DNA of 40,177 nt from Fidelibacterota bacterium (GTDB taxonomy: Bacteria > Fidelibacterota > Marinisomatia > SCGC-AAA003-L08 > D37C17). Each line of letters starts with the position of its first letter. Within the stretch, counting starts at the first letter, position 1. A program made the translations under genes and the position numbers. A model generated the notes under the pieces. The model searched no databases. It saw nothing but the letters and a program-made list of their open reading frames with translations, and was not told where the DNA came from. The stretch covers positions 39,988 to 80,164 of the forward strand of contig PAHD01000013.1 of NCBI GenBank assembly GCA_002704685.1, written 5' to 3'. Below, in pieces: positions 26,524 to 34,719 of the stretch.

Positions 26524-28456
26524 TATTCTCTGGACTCCGAGTAAAAATCAAATACAAAAATATTACATGTCCAATCTTCAGAAAAAAATTAGCAATAAAT
26601 ATAATTTAGATTTAAAAACATATTCTGATTTATATGATTGGTCAGTTAATAATACTAGTCTATTTTGGGGTTTTTTATGGTACGATTTAGATATTATTTC
26701 TTCAAAAAAATTTAAATATGTTGTTGATGATGAGAGTAAAATGCCAGGAGCAAAGTGGTTTCATGAATCAAGATTAAATTATGCGGAAAATTTATTAAGA
26801 TTTAAAGATAGTAAAAGTATAGCGCTTAAGTTTCTAAGTGAAAATGGACATAAAGAAGAAATATCTTATAAAAATTTGTATGGTTTGGTAAGTAAAGTTG
26901 CATTTTCATTCAAAAGTTTAGGTTTAGAGAAAGGTGATAGGGTTTGTGCTCTTGTGCCTAATAAAATTGAAACAGTTGTAGCAATGTTGGCAGCTTCAAG
27001 TATTGGAGCAATTTGGTCTTCGTGTTCACCCGATTTTGGCATTGAAGCAATTTTAGATAGATTTAAGCAAGTAAAACCAAAATTACTCATTTCTACAAAT
27101 GGCTATTACTTTAAAGGTAAAAGTTTTGATATATCGAATAAACTATCTACGGTTGCAAAATCGATTGATTCAATAGAAAATATTATTGTAATTAATTACT
27201 TGAATAATATTAGTATTAATAAAAAATTTCATACATGGGATAAAATCATTGATAACGATTCAAGTAAAATTACATTTAATCAATTGCCTTTTGACCACCC
27301 TTTATTTATAATGTATTCTTCAGGCACTACAGGAAAACCAAAAAGCATTGTTCACTCTGCTGGAGGAACATTGATTCAGCACTTGAAAGAATTCAAATAT
27401 CATATTGATTTAAGACCTGATGATAATATCTTTTATTATACAACATGTGGTTGGATGATGTGGAATTGGCTTATAAGTTCATTATCTTTTGGCTCAACTG
27501 TTTTACTTTATGATGGAAGTCCTTTTTTCCCAAATAAAAATAGTCTATTGAAAAAAATGAATCATTCAAATATTAGTATTTTTGGTACTAGTGCAAAATA
27601 TATATCTTATCTTCGAGAAAGTAATATCAAGCCTAGCAGATTTTCTTTTAAAAATTTGAGATTAATATTGTCAACTGGCTCTCCATTAAATGATAATTCA
27701 TTTGAGTTTGTTTATAAGTCTTGGAAAAAAAATGTTCAATTATCTTCAATATCAGGAGGTACTGATATTATATCTTGTTTTGCATTAGCTAATCCGAATC
27801 TTCCAGTTATCAAAGGCGAATTGCAATGTTTGGGTTTAGGTATGAGTGTAAAAAGTTATAATTCTAATGGAGAACATCAGTTTGGTATAAAAGGAGAATT
27901 AGTTTGCGATAAAGCTTTCCCTTCAATGCCAATTTATTTTTGGAATGATAACAATAACAAGAAGTATAACAATGCTTATTTTGATGAATTTCCAAATAAA
28001 TGGAAACATGGCGATTTTATAAAAATTAGCAATGAATATAGAGTTAAAATTTATGGAAGATCTGATACTACCTTAAATCCAGGTGGAATAAGAATTGGAA
28101 CATCAGAGATTTATCAAGCTTTAAGCGATTTTAAATTAATTAAAGATTCTTTGGTAGTTGGAAAATTGAAAGATAATGACGAGGTAATAGTTTTATTTGT
28201 TGTACTAGAAGATACTTTAAAATTAAATAATGAATTAATTGAAAAAATAAAGTTCAGAATTAAAAAATATTGTTCTCCAAAACATGTGCCATCTTCAATT
28301 ATTTCTGTTAAAGATATTCCCTATACTATTAATGGTAAAAAAGTAGAAATGGCAGTTAAAAATATTATTAATGGTTTAAAAATAAACAATAAAGATTCTA
28401 TAGCCAATCCTGAATCATTAGATTACTTTAAAAAAATTATAGATTTACATTTATGA
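26516..28456 (+). CDS. Acetoacetate-CoA ligase (acetoacetyl-CoA synthetase)
   Basis: A 646-residue adenylate-forming enzyme making acetoacetyl-CoA from acetoacetate, ATP and CoA. The N-terminal block MPGAKWFHESRLNYAENLL distinguishes AACS from acetyl-CoA synthetase. The AMP-binding loop is MYSSGTTGKPKSIVHSAGG, followed by YYTTCGWMMWNWLISSLSFG, SISGGTDIISCFALANP, KHGDFI and the hinge region IYGRSDTTLNPGGIRIGTSE. The C-terminal catalytic lysine is in IPYTINGKKVEMAVK. The enzyme allows use of acetoacetate or storage-polymer breakdown products. Its TGA overlaps ctaB by 4 bases. Confidence 0.93.
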   Translation: MNDILWTPSKNQIQKYYMSNLQKKISNKYNLDLKTYSDLYDWSVNNTSLFWGFLWYDLDIISSKKFKYVVDDESKMPGAKWFHESRLNYAENLLRFKDSKSIALKFLSENGHKEEISYKNLYGLVSKVAFSFKSLGLEKGDRVCALVPNKIETVVAMLAASSIGAIWSSCSPDFGIEAILDRFKQVKPKLLISTNGYYFKGKSFDISNKLSTVAKSIDSIENIIVINYLNNISINKKFHTWDKIIDNDSSKITFNQLPFDHPLFIMYSSGTTGKPKSIVHSAGGTLIQHLKEFKYHIDLRPDDNIFYYTTCGWMMWNWLISSLSFGSTVLLYDGSPFFPNKNSLLKKMNHSNISIFGTSAKYISYLRESNIKPSRFSFKNLRLILSTGSPLNDNSFEFVYKSWKKNVQLSSISGGTDIISCFALANPNLPVIKGELQCLGLGMSVKSYNSNGEHQFGIKGELVCDKAFPSMPIYFWNDNNNKKYNNAYFDEFPNKWKHGDFIKISNEYRVKIYGRSDTTLNPGGIRIGTSEIYQALSDFKLIKDSLVVGKLKDNDEVIVLFVVLEDTLKLNNELIEKIKFRIKKYCSPKHVPSSIISVKDIPYTINGKKVEMAVKNIINGLKINNKDSIANPESLDYFKKIIDLHL

Positions 28457-29319
28457 AACCCTATTTACAATTAATTAAGATGAATATTACAATTTTGGTT
28501 GTTATTACTTCCTACTTAGGATATTATTTAGGTTTGAGATATGAAAACTTGATGATGATTGAGTATGAAAGTTGGATTGTTTTTTTATATTTAGTTGTAG
28601 GTACTTTTATTAGCTCTAGCGGAGCATGTATTTTAAACCAATATTTTGAAGTTGAATATGATAAAAAAATGGAAAGAACTAAGCTTAGGCCATTGCCAAC
28701 TAAAGAAATTGATTTAAATGTTGCTCTTATACTTGGCGTTTTACTTTCTTTTTTAGGACCATATATATTGCTTCAAATTAATCCTTTGACATCATTGATT
28801 TCATTTCTTACAATTTTCATTTATATAGTTATTTATACTCCACTAAAACGATTTTCATCAATCAATACAATTGTCGGAGCTGTTCCTGGTGCACTACCAC
28901 CGCTTGGAGGATGGGTTGCAGCTACAAATCAAATAAATTTAGAAGGAATGCTGCTTTTTGGGATTTTATTTTGTTGGCAGATTCCACATTTTTTATCTTT
29001 AGCAATAATTTATAAAAGAGATTATGAGAGAGGTGGGTTTAAAATGCTTCCAGTAATTGCAAAAAATTCTAATACTGTTAATTTCCAAATTATTTTTTTT
29101 ACAATGGCATTGATTTATTCATCAATCGGAATATACATATTAAATTTAACTTCCTTTATTTATGTATTTGGAGCTGTTGTTCTTGGGTTGATATTTTTAG
29201 TTTATTCATCTATGATAATTTTTGATCAATCAAGTAAAACTGTTAAAAATATTTTTATTTTTTCAATAATCTATTTACCGAGTTTATTAGTTTTAATACT
29301 AATTGATTCATTTTTTTAA
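28453..29319 (+). CDS. ctaB: Protoheme IX farnesyltransferase (haem O synthase)
   Basis: A UbiA-family integral membrane enzyme that adds farnesyl to haem b, giving haem O for terminal oxidases. The protein has 288 residues with about eight to nine helices. The first allylic-diphosphate site is NQYFEVEYDKKMERTKLRPLP. It has Glu where NxxxD is usual, while the second Asp and the MxRTxxRPL tail are intact. The second site region is IPHFLSLAIIYKRDYERGGFKMLP. GAVPGALPPLGGWVA is typical of CtaB. ctaA follows 2 bases later. Confidence 0.94.
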   Translation: MKPYLQLIKMNITILVVITSYLGYYLGLRYENLMMIEYESWIVFLYLVVGTFISSSGACILNQYFEVEYDKKMERTKLRPLPTKEIDLNVALILGVLLSFLGPYILLQINPLTSLISFLTIFIYIVIYTPLKRFSSINTIVGAVPGALPPLGGWVAATNQINLEGMLLFGILFCWQIPHFLSLAIIYKRDYERGGFKMLPVIAKNSNTVNFQIIFFTMALIYSSIGIYILNLTSFIYVFGAVVLGLIFLVYSSMIIFDQSSKTVKNIFIFSIIYLPSLLVLILIDSFF

Positions 29320-29321
29320 TT

Positions 29322-30338
29322 ATGAATATTGATAAAAAAATAATTATATGGATGAATATTAGTATAGGTGTTTTGTTTTTAATGATATTTATTGGTGGAA
29401 TGACTCGATTAACTGATTCTGGATTATCTATGGTTACATGGAAGCCATTAACTGGTGTTATTCCTCCTATTGGTAATGATGAGTGGGAATTTTCATTTAG
29501 TCAATATAAAGCATATCCTGAATATAAAATTATAAATTATAACATAACTTTAAGTCAATATAAATATATTTATTATTGGGAGTATATTCATAGAATGTTA
29601 GGTAGGTTGATCGGGTTTTTGTTCATAATACCATTTGGATACTTTTTGTATAAAAAATCTTTAAGTAATCAATTAATTAAAAGATTAATTATTGTTTTTA
29701 TTATGGGTGGATTTCAGGGTTTTTTAGGTTGGTATATGGTTAAAAGTGGGTTAGTAGATATTCCCCATGTTAGTCATTATAGGCTTGCTATTCATTTAAC
29801 AATGGCGTTTTTAATTCTTTCATATATATATAAGCTTAAATTGTCGATTTTGTTTACAAAGAATATTAAAAGAATTAAAGATGATGCATTTTATGGTAAA
29901 TTATTAACGCTTATACTAGTCTTGTTATTTATTCAGGTTGTATATGGAGCGTTTAATGCTGGTATAAAAACTGTAAATATTGTTAATGTATTCCCTTTTT
30001 ATAATGGAGGTTTTAAGTCTGCTTTTTTTGGTTTAGAAAAATCATTTTTTCTATTTTTTTTAGATAATGATTATGGAGTTCAATTCATCCATAGATCTTT
30101 AGCTTTTGCTCTAGTAGGTTTAATTTCTTTTTTTATTATTAAAATAAACAAGGTAACTGAAAGAATAAAGTTAGAAAATCAATACCTAGTGGTTTTAATT
30201 TCATTTCAATGTATTATTGGTATTTTGACTTTAGTTACAAAGGCTGCAGTTGTTTTTGCTATTCTACACCAATTTTTAGCTATTGTAACTATTCTTTTTG
30301 TAATTAAGATAAAACATAAATTGAGGTATGAAAATTAA
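29322..30338 (+). CDS. ctaA: Haem A synthase, COX15/CtaA type
   Basis: An integral membrane monooxygenase that oxidises the C8 methyl group of haem O to haem A. The 338 residues with about eight helices match the COX15 (type 2) branch. Motifs: GGMTRLTDSGLSMVTWKPLT, YIHRMLGRLIG (haem ligand His), the VDIPHVSHYRLAIHLTMAF region, FIHRSLAF and AILHQFLA. It implies an aa3- or caa3-type oxidase elsewhere in the genome. Its TAA overlaps the next small ORF's ATG (TAATG). Confidence 0.94.
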   Translation: MNIDKKIIIWMNISIGVLFLMIFIGGMTRLTDSGLSMVTWKPLTGVIPPIGNDEWEFSFSQYKAYPEYKIINYNITLSQYKYIYYWEYIHRMLGRLIGFLFIIPFGYFLYKKSLSNQLIKRLIIVFIMGGFQGFLGWYMVKSGLVDIPHVSHYRLAIHLTMAFLILSYIYKLKLSILFTKNIKRIKDDAFYGKLLTLILVLLFIQVVYGAFNAGIKTVNIVNVFPFYNGGFKSAFFGLEKSFFLFFLDNDYGVQFIHRSLAFALVGLISFFIIKINKVTERIKLENQYLVVLISFQCIIGILTLVTKAAVVFAILHQFLAIVTILFVIKIKHKLRYEN

Positions 30339-30436
30339 TGAAGTCTGAAAATAAAAAAATTAGAGGATTGTATGCGATGATAATTTGCACAATTTTGACT
30401 TTAGCTTATTATATTATAGCTTTATACTATATCTAA
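30338..30436 (+). CDS. 32-residue single-helix membrane protein
   Basis: Too short for most gene finders. ATG 30338 overlaps the ctaA TAA by one base (TAATG), and its own TAA overlaps the next ATG in the same way. The peptide is MKSENKKIRGLYAMIICTIL followed by TLAYYIIALYYI: a charged N-terminus and one membrane helix running to the end. The chain of one-base overlaps argues that it is translated. Small single-helix proteins are common subunits or assembly factors of haem-copper oxidases and the neighbours make haem A, so such a role is plausible but inferred. Confidence 0.6.
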   Translation: MKSENKKIRGLYAMIICTILTLAYYIIALYYI

Positions 30437-30774
30437 TGAAGAAAAAAAATCCTCAACATCCAAGGTTGTATTTAAGTTCAAAAATATCCTTTTCCTCAAA
30501 TAAAAAAATTTATAAATACTTATCGAATGAATTTATTGAACAAAATAGAGTTGTGAAGGAGGAGCATTGTTTCGATTGCAATCTATCTATTTTTGACAAA
30601 AACCGCTTTGAATACAATAAGTTGGAAAAATTTATTAAAATACAAAAAATTGTTTTAAAGAAGCATAAAAAAGATGGAAATTACGATGCAGAAAATATTG
30701 TAAAGTCAAGTATTATGTTAATGGAAGATTTTAGAAATGAATTTAATCAGTGGTTTAGCAAAAATCAGAATTAG
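30436..30774 (+). CDS. Small basic protein with a CxxC pair
   Basis: I choose ATG 30436 (TAATG overlap with the preceding ORF); a TTG at 30385 would put the first 17 residues inside another gene. The 112-residue product is basic and apparently cytoplasmic: MKKKNPQHPRLYLSSKISFS, then EEHCFDCNLSIFDKNRFEYN (Cys pair spaced CxxC), then two helical segments rich in Lys and Ile. The single CxxC could bind metal or act in redox, but no partner cysteines are visible. I do not recognise the family. Confidence 0.6.
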   Translation: MKKKNPQHPRLYLSSKISFSSNKKIYKYLSNEFIEQNRVVKEEHCFDCNLSIFDKNRFEYNKLEKFIKIQKIVLKKHKKDGNYDAENIVKSSIMLMEDFRNEFNQWFSKNQN

Positions 30775-30776
30775 TT

Positions 30777-30935
30777 ATGGAGTTTGAATGGCTTACAATA
30801 GAATGGTTGATGCGAAATCTTGACTGGATAGCAATAATTTTAGTAATCGCAATGTTGATTCTATTTTTATTCCCAGTTCTATTAGGTTATGATTTAAAAG
30901 AAAAAGCAGATAAAATGAAAAATAAGTATGATTAA
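30777..30935 (+). CDS. 52-residue single-helix membrane protein
   Basis: ATG 30777 follows the previous stop by 2 bases. The product is MEFEWLTIEWLMRNLDWIAI then ILVIAMLILFLFPVLLGYDL and a charged tail KEKADKMKNKYD: one membrane helix (about residues 18-37) with an acidic, Trp-rich N-terminus and a charged C-terminus. Its end overlaps the next ORF by 8 bases. The amphipathic N-terminus plus helix resembles small respiratory-complex subunits in outline only. Confidence 0.6.
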   Translation: MEFEWLTIEWLMRNLDWIAIILVIAMLILFLFPVLLGYDLKEKADKMKNKYD

Positions 30936-31074
30936 TTTAAATATAATAGTTTTCCTTTTATTTGTTTTTTTTATGATATCCATGAGTAAAATAATGTCTT
31001 TATCAAGGCAGGTAAGAAAAATAGAAAGAACATTGAATCACTTAAAAAAGAAAAAGAAAGTTGAAAAGAAATAA
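30928..31074 (+). CDS. 48-residue single-helix membrane protein with basic tail
   Basis: ATG 30928 lies within the end of the previous ORF in another frame. The sequence is MINLNIIVFLLFVFFMISMS followed by KIMSLSRQVRKIERTLNHLK and a Lys-rich end: one N-terminal membrane helix and a basic amphipathic helix that could lie on the inner membrane face or form a coiled coil. It is the last member of the ctaA-linked chain before a 127-base gap. The family is not recognised. Confidence 0.55.
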   Translation: MINLNIIVFLLFVFFMISMSKIMSLSRQVRKIERTLNHLKKKKKVEKK

Positions 31075-31100
31075 ATTGAACTACTTTGTCTTAACTTCAT

Positions 31101-31132
31101 TTTACTCTAAAAAGTTTTATTTGTTGTATAAT
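31101..31132 (+). promoter_or_regulatory. Possible promoter for the bc-complex operon
   Basis: In the 127-base gap before the HEAT protein gene, a perfect TATAAT stands at 31127-31132, preceded by TG (extended -10 like, GTTGTATAAT). TTTACT at 31101-31106 is a weak -35 at 20 bases spacing. It is the only sizeable gap in this part of the + strand, and the gene block changes here, so a promoter is expected. Confidence 0.45.
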
Positions 31133-31156
31133 TTTAATATTATTAATAGATTAAAT

Positions 31157-31173
31157 CGTGCAAAACGTGCAAA
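31157..31173. repeat. Tandem direct repeat CGTGCAAA in the leader of the bc operon
   Basis: Two copies of CGTGCAAA, at 31157-31164 and 31166-31173, separated by one A (period 9). The repeats are relatively GC-rich within a highly AT-rich leader. They lie about 25-40 bases downstream of the TATAAT and 29 bases before the ATG of the HEAT protein gene. They could be a regulator half-site pair or an RNA-level element; nothing in the sequence identifies a binder. Confidence 0.45.
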
Positions 31174-31201
31174 TTATATTAATTAAAATATAAGTAAAAT
31201 A

Positions 31202-32071
31202 ATGAAAGAAAAGTCCAGTATTAATGAAGAAATGACTAATTCAAGTAAAGTTTATGCTTTATTTTATTCATTTTTTTTAATTCCTTTAATGATAACCATT
31301 TTTGGTATTCTTTTTTTCTTTCTGTTTGAAATACTAACATACGAAGAGCAAGATCCGCAGCATTTGCTAAACAATATTAAATCAGGATCACTTACTAAGA
31401 GATGGCAATCTGCGTATGAATTATCAAATTTAATGAAAGATCCTGAGAAAGTACCTCTAAGTGATATGTTTGTTAATCAAATGATTTCAATGTACGAAAA
31501 ATCAGTTTATGATGATGATCGAGTTAGAACCTACTTAGCTCTTGCGATGGGTCAAACAAACAACATTAAATTTGGTAACACATTATTGAATGGTTTAGAC
31601 GATCAGGTTCTAGAGAATAGAATAGCTGCAATAAAATCATTAGGTATGATCAAGTTTAGTCCATCTGTTGATAAATTAAATAAAATTTCAATATCTGATG
31701 CTGATATTCAAGAAAGATTAGCAGCTGTTATTTCTTTAGGGGAAATTGGAAATAAGAGTTCAGAAAATTTTTTAGTTTCATTGCTAGACGATGAAGAGCC
31801 AAATATTAGATGGGATTCTGCTGTTGCATTAATAAAGATGAATAATTTATCTGGAGTTGAAGTTCTTGAAAAGCTGTTAGATAGAAATTATTACACTAAT
31901 TATTCTAATATTGATATTAATGAAATTAATAATACAATGCTTACTATTTTAGCTCTTGTATCAAAATACCCTAATAAAGCTTTTGAAGATGAGGTGAGAA
32001 TATTAGCTGAAGATGATGAAAATGTAAAAATAAAAGAATTTTCTATGAAAATTATTAGTGAACATTACTAG
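31202..32071 (+). CDS. Membrane-anchored HEAT-repeat protein
   Basis: A 289-residue protein with one N-terminal membrane helix (about residues 17-45, SKVYALFYSFFLIPLMITIF and beyond), followed by HEAT/PBS-lyase-like repeats: RWQSAYELSNLM, RVRTYLALAMGQ, RIAAIKSLGMI, RLAAVISLGEIGN and NIRWDSAVALIKMN at about 30-35 residue intervals. HEAT proteins act as scaffolds. It is the first gene of the bc-complex operon, 46 bases before the Rieske gene, so an assembly or stabilising role for that complex is likely (inference). No heme motif is present. Confidence 0.8.
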   Translation: MKEKSSINEEMTNSSKVYALFYSFFLIPLMITIFGILFFFLFEILTYEEQDPQHLLNNIKSGSLTKRWQSAYELSNLMKDPEKVPLSDMFVNQMISMYEKSVYDDDRVRTYLALAMGQTNNIKFGNTLLNGLDDQVLENRIAAIKSLGMIKFSPSVDKLNKISISDADIQERLAAVISLGEIGNKSSENFLVSLLDDEEPNIRWDSAVALIKMNNLSGVEVLEKLLDRNYYTNYSNIDINEINNTMLTILALVSKYPNKAFEDEVRILAEDDENVKIKEFSMKIISEHY

Positions 32072-32117
32072 AACATTATTAAATTAAAACTCTGGCATAT
32101 ACAACTTTTTAATATAA

Positions 32118-32798
32118 ATGAACTTAACACAAGAAGAAAAGAACAAATTAATTAGTGCAAAAGATGAATCTCAATGGTTTAAAATCATTGATGAAATAAA
32201 ACTTGTAAGAAATGGCTTGTATCCTAATAATCTAGCGAGGGAAGTACTTGCTATTTACGACAACAAGTTTCCAGTTAATAATTATCCAGAATTTAAAGAA
32301 GCTAAACAGTCAAAAATGAATAGAAAATCATTTTTGTCAACATTGAGTGTTGCTTGGTTAGCATTTGCTGCAGCAACTGGTGGTTTTTTAACTGTTTTAG
32401 TTAGATTCTTATTTCCTAATGTTTTATTTGAACCACCTCAATCCTTCAAAATTGGATTTCCTGAGGATTTTGAACCTGGTAAAGTAGACTTAAGATTCAA
32501 AAAAGAATATAATGTTTGGATAGTAAGAGATGATGAAAAAATTACAGCCTTATCAACTGTCTGTACTCATTTGGGTTGTACCCCTAATTGGCAGGAAACT
32601 GATCGTAAGTTCAAATGTCCTTGTCATGGTAGTGGCTTTAGGTCAACTGGTATCAATTTTGAAGGTCCAGCTCCAAGACCATTAGAAAGATTCAAGATTG
32701 GTTTAGCTAACGATGGTCAAATTATTGTTGATAAAACAAAATTATTTAAATATGAAAAAGGCGAATGGAATAGATCTGAGTCTTTTTTAAAGGTTTAA
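32118..32798 (+). CDS. Rieske iron-sulfur protein of the bc-type complex
   Basis: A 226-residue [2Fe-2S] subunit. Cluster ligands are in CTHLGC (Cys149, His151) and CPCHGS (Cys167, His170), with the disulfide cysteines Cys154 and Cys169, all present. One membrane helix lies at about residues 75-99, preceded by MNRKSFLSTLSVAW, a twin-arginine-like signal with RK in place of RR. The 68 residues before it (with SQWFKIIDEIKLVRNGLYPN) are an unusual N-terminal cytoplasmic extension. The soluble domain ends with GPAPRPLERFKI. It takes electrons from quinol at the Qo site of the cytochrome b encoded next and passes them to the multihaem cytochrome. Confidence 0.94.
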   Translation: MNLTQEEKNKLISAKDESQWFKIIDEIKLVRNGLYPNNLAREVLAIYDNKFPVNNYPEFKEAKQSKMNRKSFLSTLSVAWLAFAAATGGFLTVLVRFLFPNVLFEPPQSFKIGFPEDFEPGKVDLRFKKEYNVWIVRDDEKITALSTVCTHLGCTPNWQETDRKFKCPCHGSGFRSTGINFEGPAPRPLERFKIGLANDGQIIVDKTKLFKYEKGEWNRSESFLKV

Positions 32799-32810
32799 CG
32801 GAGATTAATT

Positions 32811-33599
32811 ATGTCAGATAAGAAAAAATCAATATTAGATTATTTAAATGAGTCAATGGTTTGGAAGTCGATTTTTAGATCTGGTGTTCCAAGAACTAGA
32901 AGGCAAAGAATGTATGCAGTTTTAGGTAATGTTTTTTTACATCTTCATCCAGCAAGGCTTCCAAAGCATGCTGTTAAGGTTGGCTATACTTGGTGTATGG
33001 GAGGATTGTCTTTTTTCTTATTTGTTGTACTGACAATCACTGGCATTTTACTGATGTTTTATTACAGGCCAACTGTTGAGTATGCATTTACTGACATTAT
33101 AGATTTAGGAGAACAAGTACCTCTTGGAATTATGAGAGAAATTCATAGATGGGGTGCCCATTCAATGGTTTTAACAACATGGTTACATATGCTAAGAGTA
33201 TTTATGACAGGTTCATATAAACCTCCAAGAGAGTTTAATTGGGCTGTAGGTGTTATTTTAATGACACTAACTTTATTATTGAGTTTCACTGGATATCTTC
33301 TTCCTTGGGATCAGTTAGCTATATGGGCTGTGACTGTTGGTTCAAACATGGCAAGAGCAACACCATTTTTGGGACATGAGGGTCCAGGTGCTTCACTTCT
33401 TGCTATTGGAGATGTGAATTTAGTCCATTCAGGGTCAGATGTTAGATTTGCTCTTTTAGGTGGTAGATTTGTTGGTGAAGCAACATTATTAAGATTTTAT
33501 GTTCTACATTGTATCGCTGTTCCATTTGTTGCTATGATATTTATGGCAGTTCATTTTTGGAGAATTAGAAAAGATGGAGGTATATCAGGTCCTTTATAA
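32811..33599 (+). CDS. Cytochrome b, N-terminal half (b6-like)
   Basis: A 262-residue four-helix membrane subunit holding both b haems. Ligands by alignment to b6: His112 and His126 on helix B (IHRWGAHSMVLTTWLH, 14 apart) and His233 and His248 on helix D (LHCIAVPFVAMIFMAVHF, 15 apart, the b6-type spacing). Cys62 in YTWCMGGLSFF aligns with the b6 cysteine (YCLGG) that binds the extra haem cn, suggesting a third covalent haem. There is a long insert between helices C and D (about residues 180-222, HEGPGASLLAIGDVNLVHSG). The SD is GGAG (32800-32803). The TAA overlaps the next gene by one base. Confidence 0.93.
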   Translation: MSDKKKSILDYLNESMVWKSIFRSGVPRTRRQRMYAVLGNVFLHLHPARLPKHAVKVGYTWCMGGLSFFLFVVLTITGILLMFYYRPTVEYAFTDIIDLGEQVPLGIMREIHRWGAHSMVLTTWLHMLRVFMTGSYKPPREFNWAVGVILMTLTLLLSFTGYLLPWDQLAIWAVTVGSNMARATPFLGHEGPGASLLAIGDVNLVHSGSDVRFALLGGRFVGEATLLRFYVLHCIAVPFVAMIFMAVHFWRIRKDGGISGPL

Positions 33600-34717
33600 T
33601 GATTGAGAATATTAAAAATACTATTGATTATCTTTCTACTCCGACCATCTCTTTTACAATATTGACTGTAATATTTCCTTTTTTATTTCCTCCAACTGAT
33701 TGGTTTGATAAAGTAAGTAGAAAGTTTGGAATCTGGAGAATATGGACTAACCCAGGTGGAGTAGTAATATTTGTAGTTACAACTGCCTTTTTTTATTTAG
33801 GATTCAAGGATGAAAATTTTAGTATTATTTTAAATAAGCCTGATAATTTTCCAATTATTATGATGATTTATACCATGTTTTTCTATACTTGGTATGGTAT
33901 GAAAAAATCTTATATAAATGATCGACGTTTAGAAAGAGGAAAAAAACCCAATGAGTACAATGACCCTGAAGATAAAGTATTAGTATGGCCAGACCTTGTT
34001 TATATCGAATTTATTGCATTATTACTTTTTTCAGTTTTTTTAATTGTTTGGTCTATACTTGTCGCTGCTCCTTTAGAAGAACCAGCTAATCCATCTGTTA
34101 CTCCTAATCCTTCAAAAGCACCTTGGTATTTCTTAGGTTTACAAGAAATGTTAGTATATTTTGATCCATGGTTAGCTGGAGTTTTATTTCCTACATTTAT
34201 TATTTTAGGTATGTGTGCAATACCGTATATGGATATAAATAAAAAAGGTGATGGATATTATTCTTTTAAAGAAAGAAGAGTTGGTTATTTTATTTTTATG
34301 TACGGTTGGTTAGCTTTATGGACATATTTGATTGTTATTGGTACTTTCTTTAGAGGACCCAACTGGAATTTTTATGGTCCGTTTGAATGGTGGGACCCTC
34401 ACAAACTTGAAGTTTTGAATAATGTTAATTTATCTGAATATTTTTGGGTCATACTTTTAAATCAACCATTACCCTCAAATGTTTTACTTAGAGAGTCAAT
34501 TGGTTTTATTGTAACAGGACTTTATTTGTTTGTTTTACCTATATTCCTTGCAAAGACTTATCTTAAAAATATGCTTAAAGAGTATGGTCCTGTTAGGTAT
34601 GTTTTTTTAATGTTGATGGGACTGTCAATGCTTGCGCTTCCAATTAAGATGTATTTAAGATGGTTTTTTAATTTGAAATACATTGTAGCAATTCCTGAAT
34701 ACTTTTTCAATATCTAA
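33599..34717 (+). CDS. Cytochrome b, C-terminal half (extended subunit IV-like)
   Basis: A 372-residue membrane protein, more than twice the length of b6f subunit IV. The quinol-site loop is present as NPSKAPWYFLGLQEMLVYFD. The usual PEWY motif reads APWY, so the Glu of the Qo site is replaced by Pro. VAAPLEEPANPSVTPNP before it is typical of subunit IV-like proteins. Extra helices lie on both sides: three upstream (about residues 15-110) and three downstream (RRVGYFIFMYGWLALWTYLI, ESIGFIVTGLYLFVLPIF, YVFLMLMGLSMLALPIKMYL). TAATG overlap with the first half implies coupled synthesis. Confidence 0.9.
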   Translation: MIENIKNTIDYLSTPTISFTILTVIFPFLFPPTDWFDKVSRKFGIWRIWTNPGGVVIFVVTTAFFYLGFKDENFSIILNKPDNFPIIMMIYTMFFYTWYGMKKSYINDRRLERGKKPNEYNDPEDKVLVWPDLVYIEFIALLLFSVFLIVWSILVAAPLEEPANPSVTPNPSKAPWYFLGLQEMLVYFDPWLAGVLFPTFIILGMCAIPYMDINKKGDGYYSFKERRVGYFIFMYGWLALWTYLIVIGTFFRGPNWNFYGPFEWWDPHKLEVLNNVNLSEYFWVILLNQPLPSNVLLRESIGFIVTGLYLFVLPIFLAKTYLKNMLKEYGPVRYVFLMLMGLSMLALPIKMYLRWFFNLKYIVAIPEYFFNI

Positions 34718-34719
34718 TT

